This document shows, piece by piece, positions 15,510 to 24,881 of a DNA stretch of 36,523 nucleotides. The notes beneath the pieces are model-generated. The model was not told where the DNA came from, searched no databases, and saw nothing but the letters and a program-made list of their open reading frames with translations. The DNA comes from Bifidobacterium callitrichos DSM 23973 (GTDB lineage Bacteria > Actinomycetota > Actinomycetes > Actinomycetales > Bifidobacteriaceae), in contig NZ_JGYS01000001.1 of the NCBI RefSeq assembly GCF_000741175.1, positions 350,199 through 386,721 of the forward strand, written 5' to 3'. Numbering within the stretch: position 1 is the first letter of the stretch; each line of letters starts with the position of its first letter. Position numbers and translations under genes: made by a program.

Positions 15510-16607
15510 TCATTTCAGCGCTGTGATAAGCGCCTGCATGGCCTGATTGCCGGGAAGCTCGGCCACGTCCGTGACCTGATCCACGACGCCGTTCACGCCG
15601 AACCGCGCGATGGAGTCGTCACCGGTGTAATCGACGGACCGGAATCCGTGACGTCTCCACGCGAGACGTTGCACGTCGGAGGAGGTGAGCAGATCAAGCA
15701 GTCTCTCCCCCTTCTCATCCAGAGCCATGAGCGTATGCGTGCTCCAGACTGTGGGCGTGGGATAGGCGATGACGATATCGTCCTTGACCTGCTTGAACGC
15801 GTCCGGCTTGTTGACCGCAAGATCAAGTATCTGGCTTTCGTATCCCACGGTCATGGGTTTGGAACCGACCCCGAGAGTGAGGAACTGACTGAACGAATCC
15901 TCGCTGGAGGTCTCCATCCACCCCGATTTCTCGAAGATGGCCTTCACGCGTGGGCCGTCTCGTGTGACCGATTCGGTGGTGGCGGGTGCGCCGCCGTTCA
16001 TGACGGTGGCGATGAGGGCCGCGTATTCGTTACCGGAGTTCGATTGGACGGGATCGGTCGAGTCGATGCGGAACTGTCCGTAGCCGGCGGCGTACCCCAC
16101 GTCCGTCCATGATCTGTTCGCCTCCATGGCCGTGACCGCCTTGGCCATGTCGATGCGATACACACCGTCCTTCACGCTCATGAGCCCCGTGGACACCAGA
16201 CCGTCGGCGACGGCCTTATGCGTGTAGATGACGATCGGCGAGTTGAACACGATATCGCTGCGCACGGCCTTCACTCCCTGCGCCTTGCCGTATTCGACGG
16301 CGATGCGGGAGGAGGGGAACAGATAGTCGAGGCCCTTTCGATCGGCGTCCATCATCGCAAGGCTTCCGGCTTTGCGATACGAGACATCGAGACCCTGTGC
16401 GGCGGCTATCCTGCCGAACTCGGGATCGTCGAACAGACCGATCTTCTCTCCTCCGAGATATCCGTCGACCGTGACGGTTCTGGTCGGTTGGGAGGTCGTG
16501 GGGGCGGGACGGGAGGCGTTCCATACGACCAGCCCGAACACGATGGCGACCGCCGCCAGCAGGGCGATCAGTCCGATGAGTTTTGCCGGGATTCGTTTCG
16601 TCTCCAT
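15510..16607 (-). CDS. Membrane-anchored substrate-binding protein (orphan)
   Basis: A 365-residue extracellular protein with one N-terminal membrane anchor (about 9-29, LIGLIALLAAVAIVFGLVVW) and no lipobox cysteine. The rest is a periplasmic-binding-protein type II fold: DGYLGGEKIGLFDDPEF (strand and loop near the ligand), DYLFPSSRIAVEY, FNSPIVIYTHKAVADGL, a STDPVQSNSGNEYAALIAT loop typical of ABC substrate-binding domains, and a C-terminal TPTVWSTHTLMALDE. No permease or ATPase gene is adjacent, so transport partners are unknown. The ATG has GGAGGGAAG. The frame stays open far upstream but without coding character, and the membrane anchor fixes the start. Confidence 0.82.
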   Translation of the reverse strand: METKRIPAKLIGLIALLAAVAIVFGLVVWNASRPAPTTSQPTRTVTVDGYLGGEKIGLFDDPEFGRIAAAQGLDVSYRKAGSLAMMDADRKGLDYLFPSSRIAVEYGKAQGVKAVRSDIVFNSPIVIYTHKAVADGLVSTGLMSVKDGVYRIDMAKAVTAMEANRSWTDVGYAAGYGQFRIDSTDPVQSNSGNEYAALIATVMNGGAPATTESVTRDGPRVKAIFEKSGWMETSSEDSFSQFLTLGVGSKPMTVGYESQILDLAVNKPDAFKQVKDDIVIAYPTPTVWSTHTLMALDEKGERLLDLLTSSDVQRLAWRRHGFRSVDYTGDDSIARFGVNGVVDQVTDVAELPGNQAMQALITALK

Positions 16608-16704
16608 GTGGCTTCCCTCCCCTATCCGTACGGGTTCATGCGATGATTCCAACGATACGCGAGATGCGGCGAGTCGATGTATCCGGTCGCGTATCGTGAA
16701 GCGC

Positions 16705-17091
16705 ATGGATCGCGTGCGTATAATCTTCGATTTTCCCGATAGGGCCTCCGCGCGCGCATGGCTGTTCCGTCTGCGCGAGTTGGGATTGGAATCGCCGAAG
16801 GCGACCGTGGAGGACGAACAGCAGCTCAACGTCAAGCGCAATGGGCCCAAGCTTGCCCGCTGGCTGCTCACCCACGAGGGATGGCATCTCGTCGCGGACG
16901 CCGCGAACCGTTCGGCGGCGCGCAAGGCCGCATACAAGATCAATAACGGCATTCGCCGCGGATTCGAGACGGGGGCCTTCGAGGCTAGGGCGCGGCTGGA
17001 CGAAAGCGGTTCATGGATCGTTGAGGCGCGCGTCCGCCCCCGTGCCGATGCGATCGGCGAATCGGGGGCGGACATGGATCCGTTGTTCTGA
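16705..17091 (+). CDS. Conserved-looking protein of unknown function
   Basis: A 128-residue cytoplasmic protein beginning MDRVRIIFDF. It has alpha/beta character: strand VRIIFDF, helix SARAWLFRLRELGL, strand KATVEDEQQLNV, helix AARKAAYKINNGIRRGF, and two C-terminal strands (EARARLDES and IVEARVRPR). It is rich in Arg. No family is recognised. The ribosome site is poor (GTGAAG), and the frame stays open upstream, where it overlaps the divergent binding-protein gene and loses protein character. The stop is nine bases from the convergent permease stop. Real but unnamed is the most likely status. Confidence 0.55.
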   Translation: MDRVRIIFDFPDRASARAWLFRLRELGLESPKATVEDEQQLNVKRNGPKLARWLLTHEGWHLVADAANRSAARKAAYKINNGIRRGFETGAFEARARLDESGSWIVEARVRPRADAIGESGADMDPLF

Positions 17092-17099
17092 TTCGTTCG

Positions 17100-19892
17100 T
17101 CACTCGGGGCTCTTCAATGCGCCGACCATGTCGATGCTGTCAAGGGAGCGGTTCGTGGCGAGTTCGACCAGCACGGTGAACAGCAACGCCAGCAGTGCGG
17201 CAGCGGCATAGCAGTACCATGCCACGTTCGGCACGATGTTCATGCCCGGCAGGTCGAGCTGGCTCAGGAGGAATCCGAGCAGGCCGCGGCCGCACGGCAG
17301 ACCGATCGCGATGCCTAAGCAGGCGAGCAGCAGCATCTCCTTGTTCACATACCCGTGCACTTCGCGCTTGCGGAAGCCCAGCACCTTGATGGTGGCGAGC
17401 TCGCGCTCGCGCTCGGAGATGTTCGTGGAAGCGAGCGTGTAGAGCACCACCACCGCGAGGATCGCCGCCATGACCACGATGAAGCCGATCATCACGAAGA
17501 AGATGAGGAAGCTCTTGGTGAAGTCGCGCGTCTGCTTGGCGGTGCTCACCACTGTCAGGTACTCGTCCTGTCCGGCCAGGTCGTCGGCGAACGCGATCTG
17601 CGCGTCGTCGTCGCCCTTTACCTTGATGAGGTCGGCGTTGAGCGCGAGGTCCGTATCGTTGTTCACGTCGAACGCGGCACGGTAGGCGGCTTCGGACATG
17701 ACCACGATGTTGCCGGTGTAGTACTGGGCCACGCCGGTGACCTTCACTTGGGCGGTATCCATCATCGCATCAGCGAGCTCAACCGTGGCGCCGGTGTCCA
17801 AACCGAAGGTCTTCGCGGCGTTTGCGGTGACGACCGCCGTGGCCTCGCTCCCCTCATCCAGCACGATGGTCCGGCCGTCCGTCGTATGCAGATCGAGGTA
17901 GCCATCGAGCGACTCGCCGTCCGGGATGACCATGAGCTGCACGGTCAGCTTGCTATCCTCGGCTGCTCCGCCATTACCGGAACCGCTGTTATCGGCGTCA
18001 CCGTTACCGCCAACGGCATCGCCCGCGGACAGCGTCGCGCTTTCCAGATGAATCGGGACCGACGATTCCACCGCATCGTCGCCGTCCAGCGCCTTCTGCG
18101 CCTTGTCGTGGTCGGCGGCCTTGGTCACGGCCATTACGTCGTAGGTGGCGATCTCGCCGAACTGGCGGGGCATCATCGTCATCGCGGAGGAGGCCATGCC
18201 GAAACCGGCGGTCATGAGCGCGGTGCATCCGAGCACGCCGATGATGACCATGAGTGCACGGGACTTGTAGCGGAACAGGTTGCGCGCGGTCACCTTGCCG
18301 AGGAAACTCAAATGGTTCCAGACGAATCCGATGCGCTGCAGCACGATGGTCTTGCCGGCCTTCGGCGCCTTCGGGCGCAGCAGTTCGGCCGGCTGCAAGC
18401 GCAGCGAGCCCGCGCACACGGCCATCGCACTGCCGCAGATGAGCACGAGGAACAGCAGGATGCCACCGATGCCGATACGCCAGTCGATGATGAGCGGATA
18501 GGTCGGGATCACATAGAGGATGTGCAGCATACGCTTGGTGAACACGAACGGCAGCCCCGCCAAGCCGATGAGGTCGCCGACCACACCGCCCGCGAGCACC
18601 GCCGCGGACGAGTAGATGAGATACTTGAGCATCGTCTCGCCGCGCGTGTAGCCGAGCGCCTTATATGTGCCGATGAGCTGACGGTCCTCCTCCACCATGC
18701 GGGCCACGGCAGTCAGACTCACGAGGATCGCGATGACGAGGAACAGGATCGGGAACAGCTTGCCGAGACGACTGATCATCTCGGATTCGGTCTTGACGTC
18801 CTCATAACTGGTCAGGGCGCTGCGGTCGCGGATGATCCATGTGGCGTCCGGCAGTGCGTCGAGCTTCGATTCCAGCTGGGATTGCGCTTCGGTGATCTTC
18901 TGCTCGGCGGCGGTTTTCATCGGGTTGCCGTCGGGCAGGGCCTCGATGGTTCGCTTCTGTTCGTCCAATTTGCTTTCAACCGGTTCGCGCACGGCGTCTT
19001 TGATGGCAGCTGTGCGGGCCTGTTCACGGGATGATTGGATCTTCTCGATACCGTCCTGCGTCCGTTTGACCAGCGTCAGGTAATCGCCGTCATACGTGTT
19101 GAGGTTGGCGGCGCCGTCCACGCTGATGAGCGCGGACGTATACGGCGCATCCGTCGCGGCCGCGGCCTCGGACGAAACGAACAGCGGGTAGACGGTTTTG
19201 GCGCCGGAGATCAACGCCATCGGACCGGATGGGTTGACGATGTCGTTCGGATCGATGACGGTTCCGACGATGGTGTAGTCGCCGGTCGCGAACGTGCCGG
19301 AATCGGATTCGCTCGACGCATCGGACGAATCAGCAGAAGACGCCCCGGAAATCAGCTGCGCCACGGACGTGGATTCGCCCAGCGTGAACGTGAGTGTATC
19401 CCCCAGCGCCTTGCCGCTGTCGGCCAGATACTGCTCGGTGACGGCGATCTCATGTGCGGCCTTGGGCAGACGGCCATCAGTCAGGTACGGCTGATCAAGG
19501 CCCTGGTCGTTCAGCTCGGTCACCGTGGCGGACGACTGCTTGCCATTGATCTTGGTGTACGCGCTGGCCGACCGCTGGCCGGCGACCGAGCCCACGCCGT
19601 CCACGTCGGACAGGGCCTTGATGTCGTCATCGTCGAAGCCGAACGTGGAGACGATGCTCAGATCGTGCATGTCGGTTTTGTCAAAGAAACCGTCGAGACC
19701 GCCGCGCAAATCGTTGCTGATGGACGAAAGCGCGCCCATCATCATCACGCCGACCGCGACGATCACCGCGATCGCCGCGAATCGCTTGCCGTTGGAGGCG
19801 ACGGCCCGCCAGGCGTCCTTGTAGAGCGCGGTGCGTTTCACTCGCGCCCGACTCCCGGACCGCCGCTTCGCGTGCTGTTGTGCATGTGCCAT
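17100..19892 (-). CDS. FtsX/MacB-like ABC transporter permease
   Basis: A 930-residue permease of a peptide or drug exporter. One membrane helix at about 38-58 is followed by a large extracellular domain (60-380) with acidic Ser/Asp-rich loops and a coiled-coil-like stretch (near 295-345, rich in Glu, Gln and Lys). The first FtsX domain begins FPILFLVIAILVSLTAVARMVEEDRQLIG with two more helices; then LRPKAPK, a second soluble domain (about 560-790) and a C-terminal FtsX domain (FVMIGFIVVMAAILAVVVL, then ERERELATIKVLGFRKREVHGYV and two helices). Two FtsX domains in one chain suits a single-gene permease. The ATG at 19892 has an AAAGGAG site eight bases away. It is 13 bases downstream of the partner ATPase. 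Confidence 0.93.
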   Translation of the reverse strand: MAHAQQHAKRRSGSRARVKRTALYKDAWRAVASNGKRFAAIAVIVAVGVMMMGALSSISNDLRGGLDGFFDKTDMHDLSIVSTFGFDDDDIKALSDVDGVGSVAGQRSASAYTKINGKQSSATVTELNDQGLDQPYLTDGRLPKAAHEIAVTEQYLADSGKALGDTLTFTLGESTSVAQLISGASSADSSDASSESDSGTFATGDYTIVGTVIDPNDIVNPSGPMALISGAKTVYPLFVSSEAAAATDAPYTSALISVDGAANLNTYDGDYLTLVKRTQDGIEKIQSSREQARTAAIKDAVREPVESKLDEQKRTIEALPDGNPMKTAAEQKITEAQSQLESKLDALPDATWIIRDRSALTSYEDVKTESEMISRLGKLFPILFLVIAILVSLTAVARMVEEDRQLIGTYKALGYTRGETMLKYLIYSSAAVLAGGVVGDLIGLAGLPFVFTKRMLHILYVIPTYPLIIDWRIGIGGILLFLVLICGSAMAVCAGSLRLQPAELLRPKAPKAGKTIVLQRIGFVWNHLSFLGKVTARNLFRYKSRALMVIIGVLGCTALMTAGFGMASSAMTMMPRQFGEIATYDVMAVTKAADHDKAQKALDGDDAVESSVPIHLESATLSAGDAVGGNGDADNSGSGNGGAAEDSKLTVQLMVIPDGESLDGYLDLHTTDGRTIVLDEGSEATAVVTANAAKTFGLDTGATVELADAMMDTAQVKVTGVAQYYTGNIVVMSEAAYRAAFDVNNDTDLALNADLIKVKGDDDAQIAFADDLAGQDEYLTVVSTAKQTRDFTKSFLIFFVMIGFIVVMAAILAVVVLYTLASTNISERERELATIKVLGFRKREVHGYVNKEMLLLACLGIAIGLPCGRGLLGFLLSQLDLPGMNIVPNVAWYCYAAAALLALLFTVLVELATNRSLDSIDMVGALKSPE

Positions 19893-19905
19893 AGCGTTCA
19901 CTCCT

Positions 19906-20607
19906 TTACCATTCGATGTCCGCGATGGGCGTCGGGCTGGCGTTCGTCATGATTTCGGTGACCTTGCCGGAGCGGAAGCGGATCAGGCGGTCGCCCATCG
20001 GGGCCAGTGCGGAGTTGTGCGTGACAAGGGCGACGGTGATGCCGCGGTCGCGGCAGGCGTCCTGCAGCAGCTGGAGGATCTGCTTGCCGGTGTTGTAGTC
20101 GAGCGCGCCGGTCGGTTCGTCGCACAAGAGGAGCTTCGGGTTCTTGGCGAGGGCGCGCGCGATGGCGACACGCTGCTGCTCGCCGCCGGAGAGCTGCGCC
20201 GGGAAGTTGTTTAGGCGCTCGCCGAGTCCGACTTTCTCCAAGGTCTCGCGGGCGTCGAGTGCGTCGGGGCAGATCTGCGAGGCGAGCTCCACGTTCTCAA
20301 GGGCCGTGAGATTGGGCACGAGGTTATAGAACTGGAACACGAATCCGACGTCGAAGCGGCGGTAATCGGTGAGTTCCGCCTCGCTGGCCTTGACGATGTC
20401 CTTGCCGTCGATGGTGACGGTGCCCGAAGTCGCGCGGTCCATGCCGCCGAGGATGTTGAGCGTGGTGGACTTGCCGGCGCCGGATGCGCCGAGGATGATG
20501 GCGAGTTCGCCCTTCTCGATGTCGAAGGAGGCGTGGTTGAGCGCCAGAACGGCCGACTCGCCGCTGCCGTATCGGCGCACGACGTCATGGAATTCCAGGA
20601 ATGACAT
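19906..20607 (-). CDS. ABC transporter ATP-binding protein (MacB/LolD type)
   Basis: A 233-residue ATPase subunit. Walker A GASGAGKS (40-47), Q-loop [18 protein letters not shown] (from 89), signature LSGGEQQR (139-146), Walker [13 protein letters not shown] (159-170) and H-loop His197 are all intact. The DEPTGALD and FYNL signatures are those of the MacB/LolD/FtsE group, which works with FtsX-type permeases such as the next gene. Its ATG is preceded by GAGAGGAA. Together they make an exporter, probably for a drug or antimicrobial peptide; the substrate is inference. It is divergently transcribed from a TetR-family gene that likely controls it. Confidence 0.95.
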   Translation of the reverse strand: MSFLEFHDVVRRYGSGESAVLALNHASFDIEKGELAIILGASGAGKSTTLNILGGMDRATSGTVTIDGKDIVKASEAELTDYRRFDVGFVFQFYNLVPNLTALENVELASQICPDALDARETLEKVGLGERLNNFPAQLSGGEQQRVAIARALAKNPKLLLCDEPTGALDYNTGKQILQLLQDACRDRGITVALVTHNSALAPMGDRLIRFRSGKVTEIMTNASPTPIADIEW

Positions 20608-20627
20608 GGTGGTTGGTTCCTCTCGTT

Positions 20628-20716
20628 AATCACTCGACACTATGTCGTCGGATAACAAGATAATGAGGTCACCAGCATTCATCAATCGACAATTCCGGTG
20701 GATTCATCGAGTGATT
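20628..20716. promoter_or_regulatory. Divergent promoter region with paired AATCACTCGA boxes
   Basis: AATCACTCGA (20628-20637) and its exact reverse complement TCGAGTGATT (20707-20716) flank the middle of the 161 bp gap between the ABC operon and the TetR gene. They are 69 bp apart. They could be half-sites or separate operators for the TetR protein. Function is inferred from position. Confidence 0.45.
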
Positions 20717-20768
20717 CTCGACGGGCGCGACGAGCGCTGCGAATCCGCCTCCATCAAGGAGCGGGACC

Positions 20769-21629
20769 ATGGCCAAGAAGAATCCGGAACAGACCGGGCA
20801 GACCATTCGCAACATCAAGGAGGCGTTCTGGAAGCTCTATGAGGAGAAGCCCATCGAAAAGATCAGCGTCAAGCAGATCACCGATATGGCTGGCTATAAC
20901 AGGGCCACGTTCTACCTGTACTTCTCGTCGGTGCGGGACGTGCGCGACCAGATCGAGGACGACCTGATCGCGCAGCGCGATGCGATGCTCTCCGCATCGA
21001 TGCGCGACGGCAAGCTTGCCATCACGCCCGAACTGACGGATGTACCCATGACGCTGTTCCGCTATGGCAGGGTGCTGCTCGGCCCGCATGGAGATCCGAA
21101 GTTCGTGGAACGAGCCGAAAACAGCGTATGGCCGTACATCCAGCCGATCCTGTTCCCGGACACCCCGAACGTCGAGGACATCAAAGACCCGCAGGAACGC
21201 CGTCGGCTGGAGCTGCTCAAACATTTTTATCTTTCGGGCATTCTCGGCATCTTCCGTGCGGCGCTCAACAATCCCGATCTCATCGCCCCCACCGAGGTCG
21301 GCCGGTTCATGTCCGAAGAGCTCCTCCCCCGCATCGTGCCGCGGGACGCGGACGCCCGCGAAAACCAAGCAGCCAAGCCCAACGAGCATGCCGCCCCGAT
21401 AGGTGTGGACGGCGCCGGATGCGGCTCAGGTTCGCGCGGATACGCCACGCCGGGTCAAATACAGCACGTACCAAGCTACGGGCAAGGTGAGCAGGCCTCC
21501 GGCGATGAACACCCACGCGATCGAAATCACGTCGGCGAGCGGGGCGAAGATCAGCATGCCCAACGGCATGCCGAACGTGGCGAACGTGTTGTCCAGGCCG
21601 AACACGCGGCCGGTCATCGACTCGTCTGA
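20769..21629 (+). CDS. TetR-family regulator, probably of the ABC exporter
   Basis: A DNA-binding repressor of the TetR/AcrR family. Residues 10-58 hold the helix-turn-helix: ISVKQITDMAGYNRATFYLYF with the characteristic FYLYF end. The ligand-binding part runs to about residue 200 (LPRIVPRDAD). The remaining tail to residue 286 is low-complexity, rich in Gly, His, Glu and Arg, and from residue 220 lies opposite the 3' end of the MFS gene on the other strand, a 204 bp tail-to-tail overlap. The tail is probably an unselected extension after loss of an original stop. The ATG has an AAGGAG site. It is divergent from the ABC operon, so likely its regulator. Confidence 0.88.
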   Translation: MAKKNPEQTGQTIRNIKEAFWKLYEEKPIEKISVKQITDMAGYNRATFYLYFSSVRDVRDQIEDDLIAQRDAMLSASMRDGKLAITPELTDVPMTLFRYGRVLLGPHGDPKFVERAENSVWPYIQPILFPDTPNVEDIKDPQERRRLELLKHFYLSGILGIFRAALNNPDLIAPTEVGRFMSEELLPRIVPRDADARENQAAKPNEHAAPIGVDGAGCGSGSRGYATPGQIQHVPSYGQGEQASGDEHPRDRNHVGERGEDQHAQRHAERGERVVQAEHAAGHRLV

Positions 21630-22811
21630 TTCGGACTGCATGATCGTGCGCATAGGACTGACGCACATGGCTGAGGCGACGCCGTTCAGCACGTCGATGA
21701 CGAGATACGCGAGCAGGTTGGAAGCGATGCCCAATCCGATGACGGTGACGCCGACCATGGCGATGCCGAACGACACCATGAGCATCTGCGTACGCGCTCC
21801 CCGCAGCAGTTTCGATCCAAACGCGGACATGAGCGCGCCGCCGAGCAGCATGCCTATGCTCAAACCGAGCTCGTTGGCGGCGAGCTTGTCGGAGGCGGTG
21901 GTGAGGTTCACGAACCCCAAGTTCAGGTCGATGCCCTCGTATTCGCGGGTCATGAGCAGCAGCGTCAGGTTCATCGGCGCGACCGACATGAAGCAGGTGA
22001 ACGCGTCGCCCAGGATCACGCCCTTGAGGAACGGACGCCCCATCGCATACGTGAATCCGTTCTTGACGTCCGCGAACGTGCGTTTGAGGACGGCGAGCGG
22101 CAGCGGTCCGTCCGGCAGTGACTCGCCTGCCGCGTCTGACGCGGCCTTCGTCCGTCCGTCGTCCGTAGTGGTTTCCATCTGACGTTTCGCCGGCACGCGG
22201 ATCAGTGCAACGAAGCCGACGCCAATGACCGCGGTCGTCACGTCGACCAGCAGGATCGACCACAACGGCACCATGTTGATGAGCACGGCGGCGATCGCCG
22301 GCGCGACGATCATGTTCGCCGAATTGATGACGCCGTAGATCGAGTTGACACGCAGCAACTTGCCCGTAGGCGTCACATCGGGGATGAACGATTGGACCGC
22401 GGGCATCTGGATGCCGCCGCCCGCCGAGCGGATGAACAGGACCGCGAAGATCACCGCGAGGTTCGCCCATCCCAGCGCAAAGCTCACGGACAGGAACACA
22501 GTGACGGCCGCGATGATGAGATCGGGCAGCATGATGAGGATCTTGCGGTTGTATCGGTCGGCCATGGGGCCGCCGAACATGGAGACGATGGCCTGCGGCA
22601 CCACGCCGAACAGGGTGGCGAACAGCATGGACGCGCCGGTGCGCGATTCGAGGACGATCCACCACCACAGGGCGTATTGGACGATGCTGGAGCCGAGCAG
22701 GGAGAACGCCTGGCCGGCGAGCAGGAGCGCGACGCGGCGCTTCCAGCCGTCCTCGCGCGGGTCATGTGCGATTGACGTTTCCGGTGCGACGGCAGGGTCG
22801 TTCTGAGACAT
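21426..22811 (-). CDS. MFS transporter, 12-helix type
   Basis: A 461-residue membrane transporter of the major facilitator superfamily, macrolide-efflux or enterobactin-exporter-like branch. The N-terminal EDGWKRRVALLLAGQAFSLL opens helix 1, and GGPMADRYNRK (80-90) is motif A between helices 2 and 3. A charged central loop (about 205-245) separates the two six-helix halves. The substrate is unknown; drug or metabolite efflux is inferred. The ATG has no good ribosome site (GAAAG about 17 bases away). It overlaps the TetR gene at the 3' end by 204 bp. A deleted relative of it lies at 26336-26758. Confidence 0.92.
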   Translation of the reverse strand: MSQNDPAVAPETSIAHDPREDGWKRRVALLLAGQAFSLLGSSIVQYALWWWIVLESRTGASMLFATLFGVVPQAIVSMFGGPMADRYNRKILIMLPDLIIAAVTVFLSVSFALGWANLAVIFAVLFIRSAGGGIQMPAVQSFIPDVTPTGKLLRVNSIYGVINSANMIVAPAIAAVLINMVPLWSILLVDVTTAVIGVGFVALIRVPAKRQMETTTDDGRTKAASDAAGESLPDGPLPLAVLKRTFADVKNGFTYAMGRPFLKGVILGDAFTCFMSVAPMNLTLLLMTREYEGIDLNLGFVNLTTASDKLAANELGLSIGMLLGGALMSAFGSKLLRGARTQMLMVSFGIAMVGVTVIGLGIASNLLAYLVIDVLNGVASAMCVSPMRTIMQSESDESMTGRVFGLDNTFATFGMPLGMLIFAPLADVISIAWVFIAGGLLTLPVAWYVLYLTRRGVSART

Positions 22812-23148
22812 GAATGTGTTCTCGGACTTTCTTCGTTGGGCGCATACGTGGGAAACGTGGCGTATCGCGCCGTTTACTTGATGACAATGATGGATGGCGA
22901 TGATCGGGCGTGCCTTACGCGCATTTGGGTACGGCTTCGCTTGGGCTCGAACGGTCGCGGTTCGGGCCTCAGTACTCGTATCGGCCCAGCAGACCATCGG
23001 TCTGCGGGCACATGGTCATCAGTAGGGAACACATGGGTTCAGAGCGTATACGTATATGGCGACCACATGGGCGTGAACGTTGATGCCCATGTCGTCGCCA
23101 TAAACGCCGTGATTCGGCACGCGCCCTCGTCAGCCGCGTGATGTTCCG
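22812..23148. other. Intergenic region with a long imperfect dyad
   Basis: A 337 bp gap without a convincing gene between the MFS start and the SDR stop. At 23056-23072 and 23085-23101 two 17-base arms (ATGGCGACCACATGGGC and its partner) are complementary with one mismatch, separated by 12 bases containing AACGTT. The dyad lies 48 bases after the SDR stop and 245 bases before the MFS start: either a terminator without T-tract or an MFS operator. Confidence 0.5.
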
Positions 23149-24093
23149 TCAGGCAAGGTCAATCGGTGTTGCCGACCCGTCCAGATACGCTGCGCACGCC
23201 TTCGCACAATACTCCCAGACAGCCTTCTCCCCTTGCGGAGAGATCCATTTCGGGTTGATGCGCTTGGGCTTGCGGCTGCCCCAGAACTCGCCGCTCACCC
23301 CTTCGACGCTCGAAGAGGTAGCCATCAGCACGCTGGTTCTAGCCCCGTGCGCGGCGGTTCGCATGAACGGCATCCACAGGATGACGAGCGGTAGCATGAA
23401 CGGCGACTTGCGCAACGATTCGCGCTGCAATCCGGTGACGGCCGATCCGGGTTCGACGGTGTTCACGGTGATGTTGGCGACGCCGGCCGCTTTGAGCCGC
23501 GCATCGAACTGCCGCATCAGCCACCATACATACAGTTTCGAGGAACCATAGGCGCGCACGAGCGAATAGGAGTGTTCGAGTTCGATGTCATCGAGCCGGG
23601 GTGCGCCGCTTTGCCGGTATGATTCGCTGGACACGGTGACGATGCGTGCGGACGGGCTGTTCGCCAGCATCGGTAGGAGCAGGTTGGTGAGCAGGAACGG
23701 CGCCAACGTGTTGATCGCGAACGTGCGCTCGTGCCCTTCGGCCGTGGTCTCGCGCTCGTTTCCGAATTGCCCTCCGGCGTTGTTGACGAGCACGTCGAGA
23801 CGGCCGTACCGTTCGTTGATTTCGACAGCGAAGCGCGCCACCTCCCTCATCAGCGACAGATCGGCAACGTGACAGGTCACGTTGGGGTTTCCGGTTTGTT
23901 CGATGACCCAATCGCACGCGTGTCGAGTCTTGTCCGGGTTACGTCCGTGCATGATGACGGTGTGACCCTGCGAGGCGAGCGCAAGCGCCGTCCGTTTACC
24001 GATGCCTCCGGATGCGCCGGTGACGAGTATGATCTTCGCGCCTTCCCTGCTCTCCGGGTGTCCGATCGCGTGATTCATGGTGCCATCGTTCAT
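23149..24093 (-). CDS. Short-chain dehydrogenase/reductase
   Basis: A 314-residue NAD(P)-dependent oxidoreductase of the SDR family, retinol dehydrogenase-like branch. The dinucleotide site is TGASGGIG (25-32), with HGRNPDK after strand 2, suggesting NADPH preference through Arg51 (inference). DLS, NNAGG (104-108), Ser156 and the catalytic pair Tyr182 and Lys186 in YGSSK are in place, followed by PGSAVTG. The substrate is unknown. The ATG with GGAGG 11 bases upstream at 24093 was chosen; ATG at 24078 is an alternative, and longer in-frame readings are not SDR-like. It is divergent from a TetR-type gene. Confidence 0.9.
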   Translation of the reverse strand: MNDGTMNHAIGHPESREGAKIILVTGASGGIGKRTALALASQGHTVIMHGRNPDKTRHACDWVIEQTGNPNVTCHVADLSLMREVARFAVEINERYGRLDVLVNNAGGQFGNERETTAEGHERTFAINTLAPFLLTNLLLPMLANSPSARIVTVSSESYRQSGAPRLDDIELEHSYSLVRAYGSSKLYVWWLMRQFDARLKAAGVANITVNTVEPGSAVTGLQRESLRKSPFMLPLVILWMPFMRTAAHGARTSVLMATSSSVEGVSGEFWGSRKPKRINPKWISPQGEKAVWEYCAKACAAYLDGSATPIDLA

Positions 24094-24263
24094 GGTGGTT
24101 CCGTCCTCCGTTCCGTCCGTTGCGGTGGCCGTATCCTGCGTGTCCCGCGCGGATGCGCCGCCGATGTGATGTAACATGTGTGACACCATCGACGCTATCG
24201 GACATCGACGCCGCAGTGCAAGCGAGCCGGCGTCGGACATGACAGAAGACGGGGAACTGTGAC

Positions 24264-24881
24264 ATGGCAACCGACCGCAGACTCATCACCCTCCACCGCA
24301 ACAACGAGGAGTCGAACGCGTTCGTGCGCGAGTGCATCGAAGGCGCACTCATCCGCCTTATGGAGACGAAACCGTTCGCCACGATTACTGTGACGGACAT
24401 TGCGCGGCAGGCTGGGGTCTCACGCAACGCCTACTACCGCAACTACGCGTCGAAGGAGGCGATACTCGCCGAATACCTGAACGGTCTCATCGAAGCGGTC
24501 GACCGCACCCTGAACGCATACGACCCGCTCACGCAGACGCGCGACGCGTGGATGGCGATGCTCGCCGCCGTGCGCGACGTCGCACCGCAATATCGTCTGC
24601 TGTTGGAGGCCGGCTACGGCGGGCGGATCGCTGACGCGATGCAACGCAACATGAACCGTGGGCCCGCCGCGGGCGAGACCGGACCACGCTACGCGAGCCG
24701 GTTCTGGGCGGGCGCGATCTACGCGGTAATCGAACAATGGGTCCTTTCGGACCTGGACGCGCCGGAGGAGGAACTGGCGGACATCATGACCGCGCTGATG
24801 CACCGTGGCGTGGCGACCGCCGCCGAATTCGGCACCGGCTGCACGGCGAATGCCGATGCCGACGAGGCTGTGGCCGACTGA
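24264..24881 (+). CDS. TetR-family regulator divergent from the SDR gene
   Basis: A 205-residue TetR/AcrR-type repressor. The N-terminal helix-turn-helix reads ATITVTDIARQAGVSRNAYYRNY (about 39-61), then SKEAILAEYL. The C-terminal domain (70-190) is helical and variable, with EAGYGGRIADAM and FWAGAIYAVIEQWVL; the last 15 residues are disordered. The ribosome site (GGGAAC) is modest. Being divergent from the SDR with a 170 bp gap, it may control that gene, and it may also affect the flavoprotein gene 198 bases downstream. Ligand unknown. Confidence 0.9.
   Translation: MATDRRLITLHRNNEESNAFVRECIEGALIRLMETKPFATITVTDIARQAGVSRNAYYRNYASKEAILAEYLNGLIEAVDRTLNAYDPLTQTRDAWMAMLAAVRDVAPQYRLLLEAGYGGRIADAMQRNMNRGPAAGETGPRYASRFWAGAIYAVIEQWVLSDLDAPEEELADIMTALMHRGVATAAEFGTGCTANADADEAVAD

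Noticed and set aside
17355..19034. Long plus-strand open frame of 559 codons
   Set aside because: It lies wholly opposite the FtsX-type permease, is His/Glu/Arg-rich like an antisense shadow of GC-rich codons and has no ribosome site.
21307..22668. Second minus-strand frame of 453 codons inside the MFS gene
   Set aside because: Arg/His-rich alternate frame; the other frame encodes a clear MFS protein.
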